A DNA stretch of 35,405 bases from CAYLYM01 sp964387645 (GTDB taxonomy: Bacteria; Calditrichota; Calditrichia; RBG-13-44-9), in assembly GCA_964387645.1 (NCBI GenBank), contig CAYLYM010000029.1, forward strand, positions 1 to 35,405, given 5' to 3'. Both the position numbers and the translations under genes were made by a program. The notes below the pieces were generated by a model. It saw only the letters and a program-made list of their open reading frames with translations, did not search any database and was not told the DNA's origin. This document shows, piece by piece, positions 8,699 through 17,184 of this stretch. Position 1 is the first letter of the stretch, and every line of letters starts with the position of its first letter.

Positions 8699-9078
8699 GT
8701 TATACTTTTAAGTTATTTGTGTATGGTTAATTATTAATAATTTTTGCCATTTTTTACTTTTTTGTTATCTGTCAGAAATGTAATTGTTGTAATTGAGTTT
8801 GTCTCTTTTCTCAAGCTTAAATAAGTTTTTAGGTCTCAGGCGGGATATTAAAAATTTTCAAAATTGAGTGCTTAAAATGTAATAAATTTGATTTTTAAAT
8901 AATTCCTTTTAAAGAAAAAAGAATATTTAATTATTGTAAGATGTATTACTGCATTAAATTCTACAAAACTTTTCGCAAAATTCTTTCTACCAACAAGAAT
9001 AAATTCACAAATATTATTCGATTAATTTCAAGTAATGTTAATTAAATAATTTAGTTATTGATTTAAAATAAAATAATT

Positions 9079-9241
9079 AAGGAGGTGATATTAAGAAAAT
9101 AAAATTGTAGAGGATCATTAAGAAGAATTAAGCAGACAAAGAAAGGAGGTGAGAATTTGGGCAATATGGGCTATTATTAAATAATTAAAAACTTTCTTAG
9201 AAGAGTAGCTTTTATTTTAAGAAATTATAGGAGAAGAGAAG
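9079..9241 (+). promoter_or_regulatory. Leader of the TonB-receptor gene with two extended SD sequences
   Basis: AAGGAGGTGA occurs at 9079-9088 and again at 9143-9152; both are near-complete complements of the 16S rRNA 3' end. The second is followed at 7 bases (from GGAGG) by a short frame TTG GGC AAT ATG GGC TAT TAT TAA (9157-9180, seven codons plus stop). The first has no standard start at good spacing (only ATT at 9090). A 7-bp stem TTTCTTA (9193-9199)/TAAGAAA (9218-9224) lies between this and the receptor's own SD (AGGAG, 9229-9233). The layout resembles a translated leader, but that is inference. Confidence 0.4.
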
Positions 9242-12200
9242 ATGCAAAAGAGAAAGTTTAATTTATTCAATATCTTTCTTGTATCATCACTTATTATCAT
9301 GTTTCTTTCCAGTATATTATTTGCCGGTACAACGGGTAAAATTTCAGGTATTGTTCGTGATGCAGAGACAAATGAACCATTGCCTGGAGTGAATGTGGTT
9401 ATTGTTGGAACGATTATGGGAGGAGCAACAGATGAAGACGGACATTACTTTATTATTAATGTTCCTCCTGGCACTTATACTTTAGAAGCTTCTATGATTG
9501 GCTATGAAACAGTTCGCCAGACAGAAGTAAGAGTGGTAACCGACCATACGACGCCAGTTAATTTTCAGCTTCGGCCCACTGTTTTAACAGGACAGGAAGT
9601 TACAGTGGTTGCTGAACGGGAAGTAATTCAAATGGATATGTCTGCCAGCCAGATTTCTTCAGATGTTGAAGAAATTGAAAATGTTCCTTTAGTTCGTGAT
9701 ATTCGAGAATTTATCAATCTTCAGGCTGGTGTAGAAAATGATTTTATTCGAGGTGGAGGATTAGATCAAACTCAATTCATGGTAGATGGATTAACAGTAG
9801 TAGATAATCGGGCTAATCAGCCAGTACAAATGGTTAATTTAAGTGCTATTAAGGAAATTAGTATAATTAAGGGTGGATTTAACGCAGAGTATGGTAATCT
9901 TCGTTCAGGATTAATTAATGTGGTTACAAAAGAACCTTCGGGAAAATATATTGGTTCATTAGATTTTCGGGTAATGAAACCTACGCGTAAGCATGGAGGT
10001 TATTCTATTTTTGACTGGAGAAACTATTGGCTACGTCCTTATTTAGACCCTGCTGTATGTTGGACTGGAACAAACAATGGGAATTGGGATGAATACACTC
10101 AACAACAGTATAAATTTTTTGAGGGGTGGAATAATGTAGCTGAAAAGCACCCTTTAAACAATGATGACGATCCTACCAATGATGTAACCCCACAAGATTT
10201 ACAAAATGTATTCAAATATTTACATAGAGTTCCTGGAATAAATCATCCTAAAGGTGACGGGGAATATGGAAATAAACCGGACTGGAAAATCGATGCAAGT
10301 TTTGGTGGTCCAGTTCCTGTGATTGGAAAATATCTTGGTAACTTAAATTTCTTTGCCTCTTATGCTGATAATTGGGAGCAATGGGCATTGCCTACCAGTA
10401 CAGACTGGTTTCGTGAATACAACGGTATGATAAAATTTATTTCAAAGATTTCGCCTCAAATGAAATTGGTTGTAGATGGTTTGTATGGAGAGACACATAC
10501 TGTGGCGAAAAGGCTTAATGGAGATCCTCCAGGGTATTTAAAAGACAGTCGAGATATTCTGTGGAGCACAGCAGATCGCCAGATTAAAGGTGCAGCAATG
10601 TATTATCCGGGAACATTGAATCCTTATAAAATTTACCGAAATGTTTTTGGTCTGGCGTTTGACCATGTTCTTAGTCCTTCGACATTTTATCAAGTTCGAG
10701 CATCTTATTTAAGAGTTAGAAATCATTCCGGAAACGTATTGCCAGAAAGGGATCCTACTATTCTAAGATGTTATGGAGGTATTTGTTTAGATGAGGCCCC
10801 TTATGGAGTAAAAACCAGTGGTGGACCATTGTTAATGACCGACGGAATGTATTATGGTGCTCATTCAGCGGGTGCACGTGATTTTTCAAAATCTCATGCC
10901 TGGAATTTAAAATTTGATTTGACAAGCCAGATCAACCGTTATCATCAGATTAAAACCGGATTTTTATTAAATTATGACGACATTTATACATATGTTGAAA
11001 AAAATAGGTGGGAATCGGTCTGGGAAAACTGGTACCGTGAATGGCATCATTTTCCATGGCGAGTGGGTGCTTATGTTCAGGATAAAATTGAGTTTGAGGG
11101 CTTGATTGCGAACGTGGGTCTCAGATTAGATTATAACGATCCTAATTGTACCTGGTTTGATATGAGTGAACCTTATGTTAAATGGTATAAAGCAAAATAC
11201 AAGAATCAATTACTTGAAAAGGCACCTAAGAAAGAAACAAAAGGAAAGCTTAAAATTAGCCCCAGAATAGGAATTTCTCATCCAATTACGGAAAAATCTA
11301 AATTGTACTTTAATTATGGCCATTTCTATTCCATGCCCTCATCGGCCAGTATGTATGAAATTCGCTGGGGAAAAGCAAGTCGGAGTATAGAAAGAATTGG
11401 AAATCCTGAATTGGAGATTCCGAAAACTGTAGCATACGAACTTGGTTGGGAATACGATTTTAACAACATGTACCTATTTCACATTTCTGGCTATTATAAG
11501 GATGTAACCGATGAACCTCGCGATACTCGTTATGTCAGTTTTGATCGTCAAATTGATTACCGTACTTATGAAGCCAGGGCTTATAAAGATATACGAGGCT
11601 TTGAGATTCGCATTGATAAACGTTTTGGTCGATGGATTACTGGATGGTTGAATTACAATTACATAGTAACTACCACAGGGTACGTTGGACGCCGAGAATA
11701 TTATGAAGATCCCAGAGAACAAAGAATTTATGGTCTGGAAAATCCCTATCTAGAAATTCCTGAGCCCCGTCCCTACGCCAGGGCTTGTGTAATGTTGACC
11801 ACTCCAAGGGATTTTGGTCCTAAATTTGGAAAAATGACACCTTTTGCCAATCTCCGATTTAATGTTCTGCTTCACTACAAATCTGGCAGATATGAAACCT
11901 GGGATCCTCTTGAAACTAAAGAGCTAAAGAATAATCTTCACTGGAAGTCTACATACAATTTTGATATGAGAATAAGCAAATATTTCCAACTTCACGGTGC
12001 TAATTTTGAATTGTTTATGGATGTAAACAATTTATTCAATTCCTATGTATTTAGTAATCGCGCCTTTTCTAGTGATGATGATAAAAGAAGGTATTTAGAA
12101 TCGCTTCATTTGCCAATGTATAATGATCCAAAATATCAAGAAGAAGGATATGTAGGTGGTAATGATAAGCCAGGTGACTTGCGGAGCGATGATAAACCAT

Positions 12201-12280
12201 ATATCAACGACCCAGATCTGGGATATTTAATGAATCTTAATCCCCGAATGATTTGGTTTGGTCTCAGGTTGGATTTTTAA
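9242..12280 (+). CDS. TonB-dependent outer-membrane receptor with carboxypeptidase-regulatory-like domain
   Basis: A 1012-residue outer-membrane transporter. Domains: signal peptide (1-28, ending SSILFAG); a carboxypeptidase-regulatory-like (CarboxypepD_reg) beta-sandwich (about 30-112, with GKISGIVRDAETNEPLPGVNV); the plug (about 130-232, with FMVDGLTVVDNR and IIKGGFNAEYGNLRSGLINVVTK); then a long beta-barrel to the C-terminus, which ends LGLRLDF-like (FGLRLDF) as barrels do. No TonB box stands out. Such receptors import large or scarce solutes using TonB energy, or work in surface-protein assembly; the ligand is unknown. AGGAG at 9229-9233 precedes the ATG by 8 bases. The next two genes on the same strand (gaps of 82 and 58 bp) encode a secreted protein and a PorV-like barrel, and a terminator follows, so the three form one unit. 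Confidence 0.92.
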   Translation: MQKRKFNLFNIFLVSSLIIMFLSSILFAGTTGKISGIVRDAETNEPLPGVNVVIVGTIMGGATDEDGHYFIINVPPGTYTLEASMIGYETVRQTEVRVVTDHTTPVNFQLRPTVLTGQEVTVVAEREVIQMDMSASQISSDVEEIENVPLVRDIREFINLQAGVENDFIRGGGLDQTQFMVDGLTVVDNRANQPVQMVNLSAIKEISIIKGGFNAEYGNLRSGLINVVTKEPSGKYIGSLDFRVMKPTRKHGGYSIFDWRNYWLRPYLDPAVCWTGTNNGNWDEYTQQQYKFFEGWNNVAEKHPLNNDDDPTNDVTPQDLQNVFKYLHRVPGINHPKGDGEYGNKPDWKIDASFGGPVPVIGKYLGNLNFFASYADNWEQWALPTSTDWFREYNGMIKFISKISPQMKLVVDGLYGETHTVAKRLNGDPPGYLKDSRDILWSTADRQIKGAAMYYPGTLNPYKIYRNVFGLAFDHVLSPSTFYQVRASYLRVRNHSGNVLPERDPTILRCYGGICLDEAPYGVKTSGGPLLMTDGMYYGAHSAGARDFSKSHAWNLKFDLTSQINRYHQIKTGFLLNYDDIYTYVEKNRWESVWENWYREWHHFPWRVGAYVQDKIEFEGLIANVGLRLDYNDPNCTWFDMSEPYVKWYKAKYKNQLLEKAPKKETKGKLKISPRIGISHPITEKSKLYFNYGHFYSMPSSASMYEIRWGKASRSIERIGNPELEIPKTVAYELGWEYDFNNMYLFHISGYYKDVTDEPRDTRYVSFDRQIDYRTYEARAYKDIRGFEIRIDKRFGRWITGWLNYNYIVTTTGYVGRREYYEDPREQRIYGLENPYLEIPEPRPYARACVMLTTPRDFGPKFGKMTPFANLRFNVLLHYKSGRYETWDPLETKELKNNLHWKSTYNFDMRISKYFQLHGANFELFMDVNNLFNSYVFSNRAFSSDDDKRRYLESLHLPMYNDPKYQEEGYVGGNDKPGDLRSDDKPYINDPDLGYLMNLNPRMIWFGLRLDF

Positions 12281-12362
12281 AATTTTTTAACTTGAAGTAA
12301 AGAAATTCCCTTGGTTAATCTGAATAATAATGAAATAGTAATACTAAGAAAGGGAAAGAAAA

Positions 12363-14543
12363 ATGAAAAATAAGATTTTAATTATTAGTATCTTTATCAT
12401 ATTCGCTTGTTTGCTAATATTTTCTTCCGCACAGGCTGATATTTATCGTTGGATAAGACAGGGAAATCTCTGGGTTAGAGCATTTGATAGTGGTCATCAG
12501 AGTGAAACAGCTGGTTGTAATATGGCAACTTACTACGTTGGTGATAAAAATGCTCCAGGGCATTCTTACCAAAATTTTCTTAGATGTGCCGGTTTGCGAT
12601 TTGGTTGTGCAAATTGGCCAAATCCCGAGACGGGTGAGATTATGCCAGTTAAATTGGCAGGAGCGCCTTATGGAACATCGGATGAAACAGCCAATACTTT
12701 TGCTGTACCGGATGCGGAAGGATTTACTTTGCGTCGATATTTTAGAAATCCGCCTCCTGTTGTTATGCTGGGTAATGACGTGTTAAGCGAACCTTTTCCT
12801 ATTGAGGAAGGAGCTGATGTTGTGGATCCCTCAAAAGTTCCTGGGACTGCTGATGTGGTAGTTGTTTCTAAAGTTCGGAATTGGATGGGACTTGAATTAG
12901 ATTACAAAGTAATGGCCTGGAGTCAGAAGAATCATGATGATTATGTAATATGGGATATCACAATTACAAATACAGGAAATATTGATCCGGATGATGAGAT
13001 TGAAAATGAAGGAGTTGATATCGATAGTCTTTTCATTATGAGGCAATATGAAATTTTTCCAAACGAAAGTGAAAAAGAGTGGAATAGTTGGTATGGTTGT
13101 TGTCCTGGTGACTCATTAAGAATTACTTATAGTTATCCATATCGAAGAAAAGGTACAGATTATGATGATTTTGGTTATGTTCAAAGTAGTACTGGTTGGA
13201 TAAGAGGTCCTGTATGGGGTGGAGAGGCTATATTATATGTTCAAAAATCCTGGGACGACCCGAGCGATGATCCTGCACAACCACAAATGCATGCAGTAGC
13301 AGGACCAGATGATTTACCATTCAAACATGAATCTGGGACAAAAGGACCAACTGACTGGAAATTAGTTTATGATGTAATGAATTTAGGTTACTCCCCTGTT
13401 CGTCCAACACCATATATGGAGGGTACTTATCCCGGCACACATCATGATGTCCCTCCTGATATGCGACCTGTAAAATATTTAGATGATTTCGAATGGTGGT
13501 TTTGGCATGCAGTAACAATGTGTTCAATGGGGCCATTTGATTTACCTTATGGAAAATCTCTTCGAATTGTCTATGCTCTAGCTGGAGGTTCAATAACTAC
13601 TGAACAAGCATGGGAAATTGGTAAAGCATGGAAAGAAGGCAATTGTGTGTGGCCCGAGGATCAAACTGAACCAATAGATGATTTAGCTGAATATTATCCA
13701 GCATTTGGTCGTTATCCTGATTTAGCACCTACTTATAACGATCAGGCTAAAGATAGATGGATCTGTACAGGGCGGGATTCTTTATTTAAAAATGCCATGG
13801 CTGCTCAATGGGCATTTAAAAATGACTATAATGTCCCTGTTCCTCCTCCTGCCCCTTCAGTAAAAGTTACACCCAAACCCGACCGAATAACCATCGAGTG
13901 GTGGTATGAACCAGGAACGGAAATTCCTTCAGATTTAGCCGGATTTAGAGTTTACCGGGCAATTGGAAATTCTGATTACTGGCAAACAGCTAGTGGAGTA
14001 GTTACCGGAAAATTTGAAAAGATTGCTGAAGTCGATAAAAATACTTTTTCTTTTGATGATGAAACTGCAGAACGAGGTCAGGCTTATTTTTACTATGTTA
14101 CAGCTTTTGATGATGGTACACAAAATGGTCCGGATTTTGATGGTAAAATTCGTAGCCTCGAAAGTGGACATTATCTTAATAGAACCACGCAAGGGGCACA
14201 TTTAACCCGTGCTCCAGGAAAATCCCTTTCGGAGATAAGAGTGGTACCGAATCCTTTTAACATCCGAGCCGCCGAAAGGGGATTGCAGTGGAAGGGTGAG
14301 AATGACAAAATCATGTTTATGAATTTACCACCAGTATGCACGATAAAAATTTATTCCGAGAGTGGTGATTTGATCAAAACATTGCATCATACTGATGGTT
14401 CCGGTGACGAACCCTGGGGTGTTTTAAGTGAGGAATGGTCGACTACTGAGACAGGTCAGATTATTGTGAGTGGAATTTATATTGCCCATATTGAGACGCC
14501 TGATGGTCAGAGTACCAATTTGAAATTTGTGGTGGTAAGGTAA
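12363..14543 (+). CDS. Secreted 726-aa protein with fibronectin-III-like and FlgD/T9SS-type C-terminal domains
   Basis: The protein has a signal peptide (about 1-25, cleaved after SSAQA), a large unrecognised N-terminal region (about 26-495), a fibronectin type III-like domain (about 498-590: PSVKVTPKPDRITIEWWYEPG to YFYYVTAFDDG), and a C-terminal domain (about 622-726). The last has VVPNPFN (627-633), TIKIYSESGDLIKTL (660-674) and SGIYIAHIETPDG (703-715), the pattern of FlgD-Ig-like or type IX secretion sorting domains. Nine Cys fall at 6 (inside 10-20: Cys16 is in the signal) and in the mature part at 52, 75, 82, 246, 247, 387, 428, 468 and 659, many for a secreted protein of such lineages. 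There is no lipobox. It lies between the receptor and the PorV-like gene. A surface-exposed partner of the receptor is the best guess; no enzymatic motif is seen. Confidence 0.7.
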   Translation: MKNKILIISIFIIFACLLIFSSAQADIYRWIRQGNLWVRAFDSGHQSETAGCNMATYYVGDKNAPGHSYQNFLRCAGLRFGCANWPNPETGEIMPVKLAGAPYGTSDETANTFAVPDAEGFTLRRYFRNPPPVVMLGNDVLSEPFPIEEGADVVDPSKVPGTADVVVVSKVRNWMGLELDYKVMAWSQKNHDDYVIWDITITNTGNIDPDDEIENEGVDIDSLFIMRQYEIFPNESEKEWNSWYGCCPGDSLRITYSYPYRRKGTDYDDFGYVQSSTGWIRGPVWGGEAILYVQKSWDDPSDDPAQPQMHAVAGPDDLPFKHESGTKGPTDWKLVYDVMNLGYSPVRPTPYMEGTYPGTHHDVPPDMRPVKYLDDFEWWFWHAVTMCSMGPFDLPYGKSLRIVYALAGGSITTEQAWEIGKAWKEGNCVWPEDQTEPIDDLAEYYPAFGRYPDLAPTYNDQAKDRWICTGRDSLFKNAMAAQWAFKNDYNVPVPPPAPSVKVTPKPDRITIEWWYEPGTEIPSDLAGFRVYRAIGNSDYWQTASGVVTGKFEKIAEVDKNTFSFDDETAERGQAYFYYVTAFDDGTQNGPDFDGKIRSLESGHYLNRTTQGAHLTRAPGKSLSEIRVVPNPFNIRAAERGLQWKGENDKIMFMNLPPVCTIKIYSESGDLIKTLHHTDGSGDEPWGVLSEEWSTTETGQIIVSGIYIAHIETPDGQSTNLKFVVVR

Positions 14544-14601
14544 TCAAATCAGACTTGTCTCGAGCCAATAATTATACTTGGTTAAATGGAGGAATAGTGA
14601 G

Positions 14602-15588
14602 ATGAAAAAATTATCATTTATTATATTGATTTTTATCTTATGTCTGGTATTTACTGTACCCGGGCATGCAACCATAAAAAAGTTAGCGCAAACCGGTTTG
14701 CAATTTTTAAAGGTTGATGTTGGTACTCGTGCAGCGGCCATGGGCGGAGCTTATGCTATGATTGGCGAAGATGCGGCGGCTATGTTTTACAATCCCGCCG
14801 GTATTGCACGATTGAAAAATAATTATGAGTTTTTTATTACTCGGACGCAATGGATTGCAGATATTAATTACAATGCCGGTGCTTTTGCCGCTAATCTGGG
14901 AAAATGGGGAAGTGTTGGACTGACTTTTATTATTGCCGATTATGGCGAAATCCTGGGAACCAGAGTAGCCCCAACCGAAAAAGGATACGAAGATATCGGT
15001 ACCGTTGATGTGGGTGCTTTTTCTATCGGTATTTCTTATGCCCGAAGCCTTACAGAAAAATTTTCGGTGGGTGGTCAGGTGAAATTAGCAGCGCAAAATC
15101 TTGGTGAAAGTGAACTTGGTGAAAATGAAATTGTAGAGAATAAAGTCTCGGGTCTGGCGTTTGATTTCGGAACAATGTTTTATCCTGGATTTAAGAGCTT
15201 CAGATTTGGAATGTTTATTCGAAATTATTCTCCACAATTTAAATATGAAAAGGAAGCCTTCCAGTTACCACTTACTTTTGTTATCGGTGCGGCCATGGAT
15301 TTGTTAGATTTCATGGGTGAACATGAAACTTCTTCGCTCTTGCTTGGCGTTGATGCACTTCATCCACGTGATTATACAGAACGTATTCATATCGGTGCTG
15401 AATATAACTTCCAGGAGATGATTTCGTTAAGGGTTGGTTATAAATATAATTATGATGAAGAAGGACTTACCGCCGGAGTAGGATTCCAAAAAAAGTTAAG
15501 CTCCTTTGGTGTGAAGGTTGGTTATTCTTATTCCGAATTTGGTGTTTTTGATGGTGTCAGTCGTTTTGAAGTTGGATTTACTTTTTAA
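14602..15588 (+). CDS. PorV/PorQ-like (UPF0164) outer-membrane barrel protein
   Basis: I choose the ATG at 14602 (328 residues) because GGAGG at 14588-14592 lies 9 bases upstream and a clean signal peptide follows (MKKLSFIILIFILCLVFTVPGHA, 1-23). A TTG eight codons further upstream would place the SD inside the gene. The mature N-terminus has the family hallmark VDVGTRAAAMGGAYAMIGED and FYNPAGIARL (about 38-68), as in PorV, PorQ and UPF0164 proteins. The rest is a beta-barrel of about 14 strands ending in Phe (FEVGFTF). In type IX secretion PorV shuttles substrates with a C-terminal sorting domain to the surface; other members are fatty-acid-channel relatives. Its place just after a gene for a protein with a T9SS/FlgD-like tail supports a PorV-like role, which remains inference. 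Confidence 0.8.
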   Translation: MKKLSFIILIFILCLVFTVPGHATIKKLAQTGLQFLKVDVGTRAAAMGGAYAMIGEDAAAMFYNPAGIARLKNNYEFFITRTQWIADINYNAGAFAANLGKWGSVGLTFIIADYGEILGTRVAPTEKGYEDIGTVDVGAFSIGISYARSLTEKFSVGGQVKLAAQNLGESELGENEIVENKVSGLAFDFGTMFYPGFKSFRFGMFIRNYSPQFKYEKEAFQLPLTFVIGAAMDLLDFMGEHETSSLLLGVDALHPRDYTERIHIGAEYNFQEMISLRVGYKYNYDEEGLTAGVGFQKKLSSFGVKVGYSYSEFGVFDGVSRFEVGFTF

Positions 15589-15614
15589 GTAATAATAATT
15601 ATTTGTAAAATTTA

Positions 15615-15664
15615 CAAGATGGGGATCAATTCTTGCATTTCTTGGAGTTGATCCCTATCTTTTT
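15615..15664 (+). terminator. Strong rho-independent terminator after the receptor/PorV-like operon
   Basis: AGATGGGGATCAA (15617-15629) pairs with TTGATCCCTATCT (15648-15660) with one G-T pair, extended by A-T pairs at the base, loop of 18 bases, and then a T tract (15660-15664). It closes the 9.2-15.6 kb operon. A short inverted repeat TTGTAAA/TTTACAA (15603-15617) lies directly before it. Confidence 0.85.
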
Positions 15665-15801
15665 GATCGAAAGATAAAAATATTAAGAAAACAACTGTAT
15701 AAAAAATTTACTGAGGTGGTTTCAGATCTTACTTTAATTTTTTAATGATGGTTATAAATCATTCTTACTTAAAATAAATATAAAAGGAGAGTCAGAGAAA
15801 A

Positions 15802-17184
15802 GTGAAGATTACATTGATTTTAGTTTTAAGTATTGTATTTGGATTATTTTCTTCTCTCTTTTCAGAAGTTAAAAGAGGTGGAGACATTTTAATTCAAGTG
15901 GACGTTTGTCGTTTTAAAGCCAAAGAAGGGTGGACTTTCTTAGAAACTTATCTTGCATTTCCTAGAAATCAGTTAAGCCATGAACAAGTAGGAGATAACT
16001 ATGAAGCTAATTTCGAGATTCGGATAAATATAGTCAGCAATGATTCGCTGGTAACATCTCGGGCATGGCAGTTGGTTGATCGAGTTACATCATTAGAAGA
16101 TATTAAGTCTGGTCAGCAGATTTTTGATTTATATTCTGTTTTTATACGCGAAGGGCATTATACTCTTAAAGCTCTTGTGCGGGATCAAAAGGGGGGTAAA
16201 TCCGGTTGGTATGAACAAGATTTCGATGTAATTCAATTTCCCGAAAACCATTTAGCCATCAGCGATATTCAATTCGGCTACAATATTACCCCAGATCAGA
16301 ATAAAGGAAAATTTATTAAAAACGGCTATCGAATTTTACCTAATCCTTCAAGGGTATTTGGAAAAAGAACTCCATTGCTTTACTACTACAGCGAGATCTA
16401 CAATCTTTCTCCACTTGGGCCGGGAATAGATTCTACTTATTTGGTTAAAACGATTTTTAAAAACGCCAGGGGTGAGGTTGTTAAGGAATTACCAGCTAAG
16501 AAAAGAATTCGAGGGGGCTCTTCTCTGGTGGAAATCGGTCAGCTATATGTTGGCAGTTTAACGCCAGGTATTTATCAGTTGGAGATCCAGGTTATTGACA
16601 ATGCTAAAGCGGATACAGCCATCCAGCGAAAGAATTTCTTGTTATATGGGGAACAAAAGTTAGCTACTAAGTCGAAAGAAAGAAAAGATGAAAAAAGGCT
16701 TTCAGAATTTTCCGGTATGAGTGAAAAGGAATTAGATGAACTTTTTAATCAGATGCGTTACATTACTACGAGTGCTGAGAATAAAATATATAAAAAATTA
16801 AAATTGGATGGCAAGCGTCAGTTTATGTCTGATTTTTGGAAGAAGCGAGATCCGGATAAATCGACAGAGGTTAATGAATTTATGCTCGAATATTTCCAGC
16901 GGGTGGCAGTAGCTAATGCCCGTTTTTCAATTGGAAATAAACAGGGTTGGAAAACAGACCAGGGACGTGTTTATTTATTATACGGTGAACCGGACGAAAT
17001 TGACCGTTATCCCAGTAGCCTGGGCGAAAGACCCTACGAGATATGGTATTATAATAAAATTGAGGGTGGAATCGAGTTTGTTTTTGTTGATCTAACTGGT
17101 TTTGGAGAAATGCAATTGGTCCATTCTACCTCGCGAAATGAAATTCAAGATTATGATTGGCGGGCGCGCTGGTTAGTAAAATGA
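15802..17184 (+). CDS. GWxTD-domain secreted protein
   Basis: A 460-residue exported protein starting at GTG, with AGGAGA (15785-15790) 11 bases upstream and a signal peptide (1-21, ending SSLFS). Residues about 28-285 form beta-rich domains (two probable Ig-like sandwiches) without known motifs. Residues about 305-445 are the GWxTD domain: LDELFNQMRYITTSAENKIYKKL, then KKRDPDKSTEVNEFMLEYFQRVAVAN, GWKTDQGRVYLLYGEPDEI with the name-giving GWKTD at 382-386, and PYEIWYY (411-417). The function of this domain is not established; it is frequent in Acidobacteriota and FCB-group genomes. The gene stands alone between a terminator and a long gap, so it is probably a single-gene transcript. The family call is firm; the role is unknown. 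Confidence 0.88.
   Translation: MKITLILVLSIVFGLFSSLFSEVKRGGDILIQVDVCRFKAKEGWTFLETYLAFPRNQLSHEQVGDNYEANFEIRINIVSNDSLVTSRAWQLVDRVTSLEDIKSGQQIFDLYSVFIREGHYTLKALVRDQKGGKSGWYEQDFDVIQFPENHLAISDIQFGYNITPDQNKGKFIKNGYRILPNPSRVFGKRTPLLYYYSEIYNLSPLGPGIDSTYLVKTIFKNARGEVVKELPAKKRIRGGSSLVEIGQLYVGSLTPGIYQLEIQVIDNAKADTAIQRKNFLLYGEQKLATKSKERKDEKRLSEFSGMSEKELDELFNQMRYITTSAENKIYKKLKLDGKRQFMSDFWKKRDPDKSTEVNEFMLEYFQRVAVANARFSIGNKQGWKTDQGRVYLLYGEPDEIDRYPSSLGERPYEIWYYNKIEGGIEFVFVDLTGFGEMQLVHSTSRNEIQDYDWRARWLVK

Larger units (their letters stand above)
7403..9241. other. 1.84-kb AT-rich non-coding region
   Basis: No frame here encodes a recognisable protein. The longest, TTG-started at 7712-7990 (92 codons), is Lys/Asn/Phe-rich and starts inside an inverted repeat, so I treat it as chance. 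Visible structures are an inverted repeat with an ACCACAAAG-type motif (7682-7735), a perfect hairpin (8395-8420) followed by a palindrome (8424-8437), an AT hairpin (8662-8698), a GAGGAGG at 8553-8559 with no long frame behind it, and the receptor leader (9079-9241). I could not find a convincing promoter for either flanking gene. Confidence 0.6.

Noticed and set aside
14578..14601. Upstream TTG start for the PorV-like gene
   Set aside because: It would add eight charged residues before the signal peptide and bury the SD; the ATG at 14602 has a well-spaced GGAGG.
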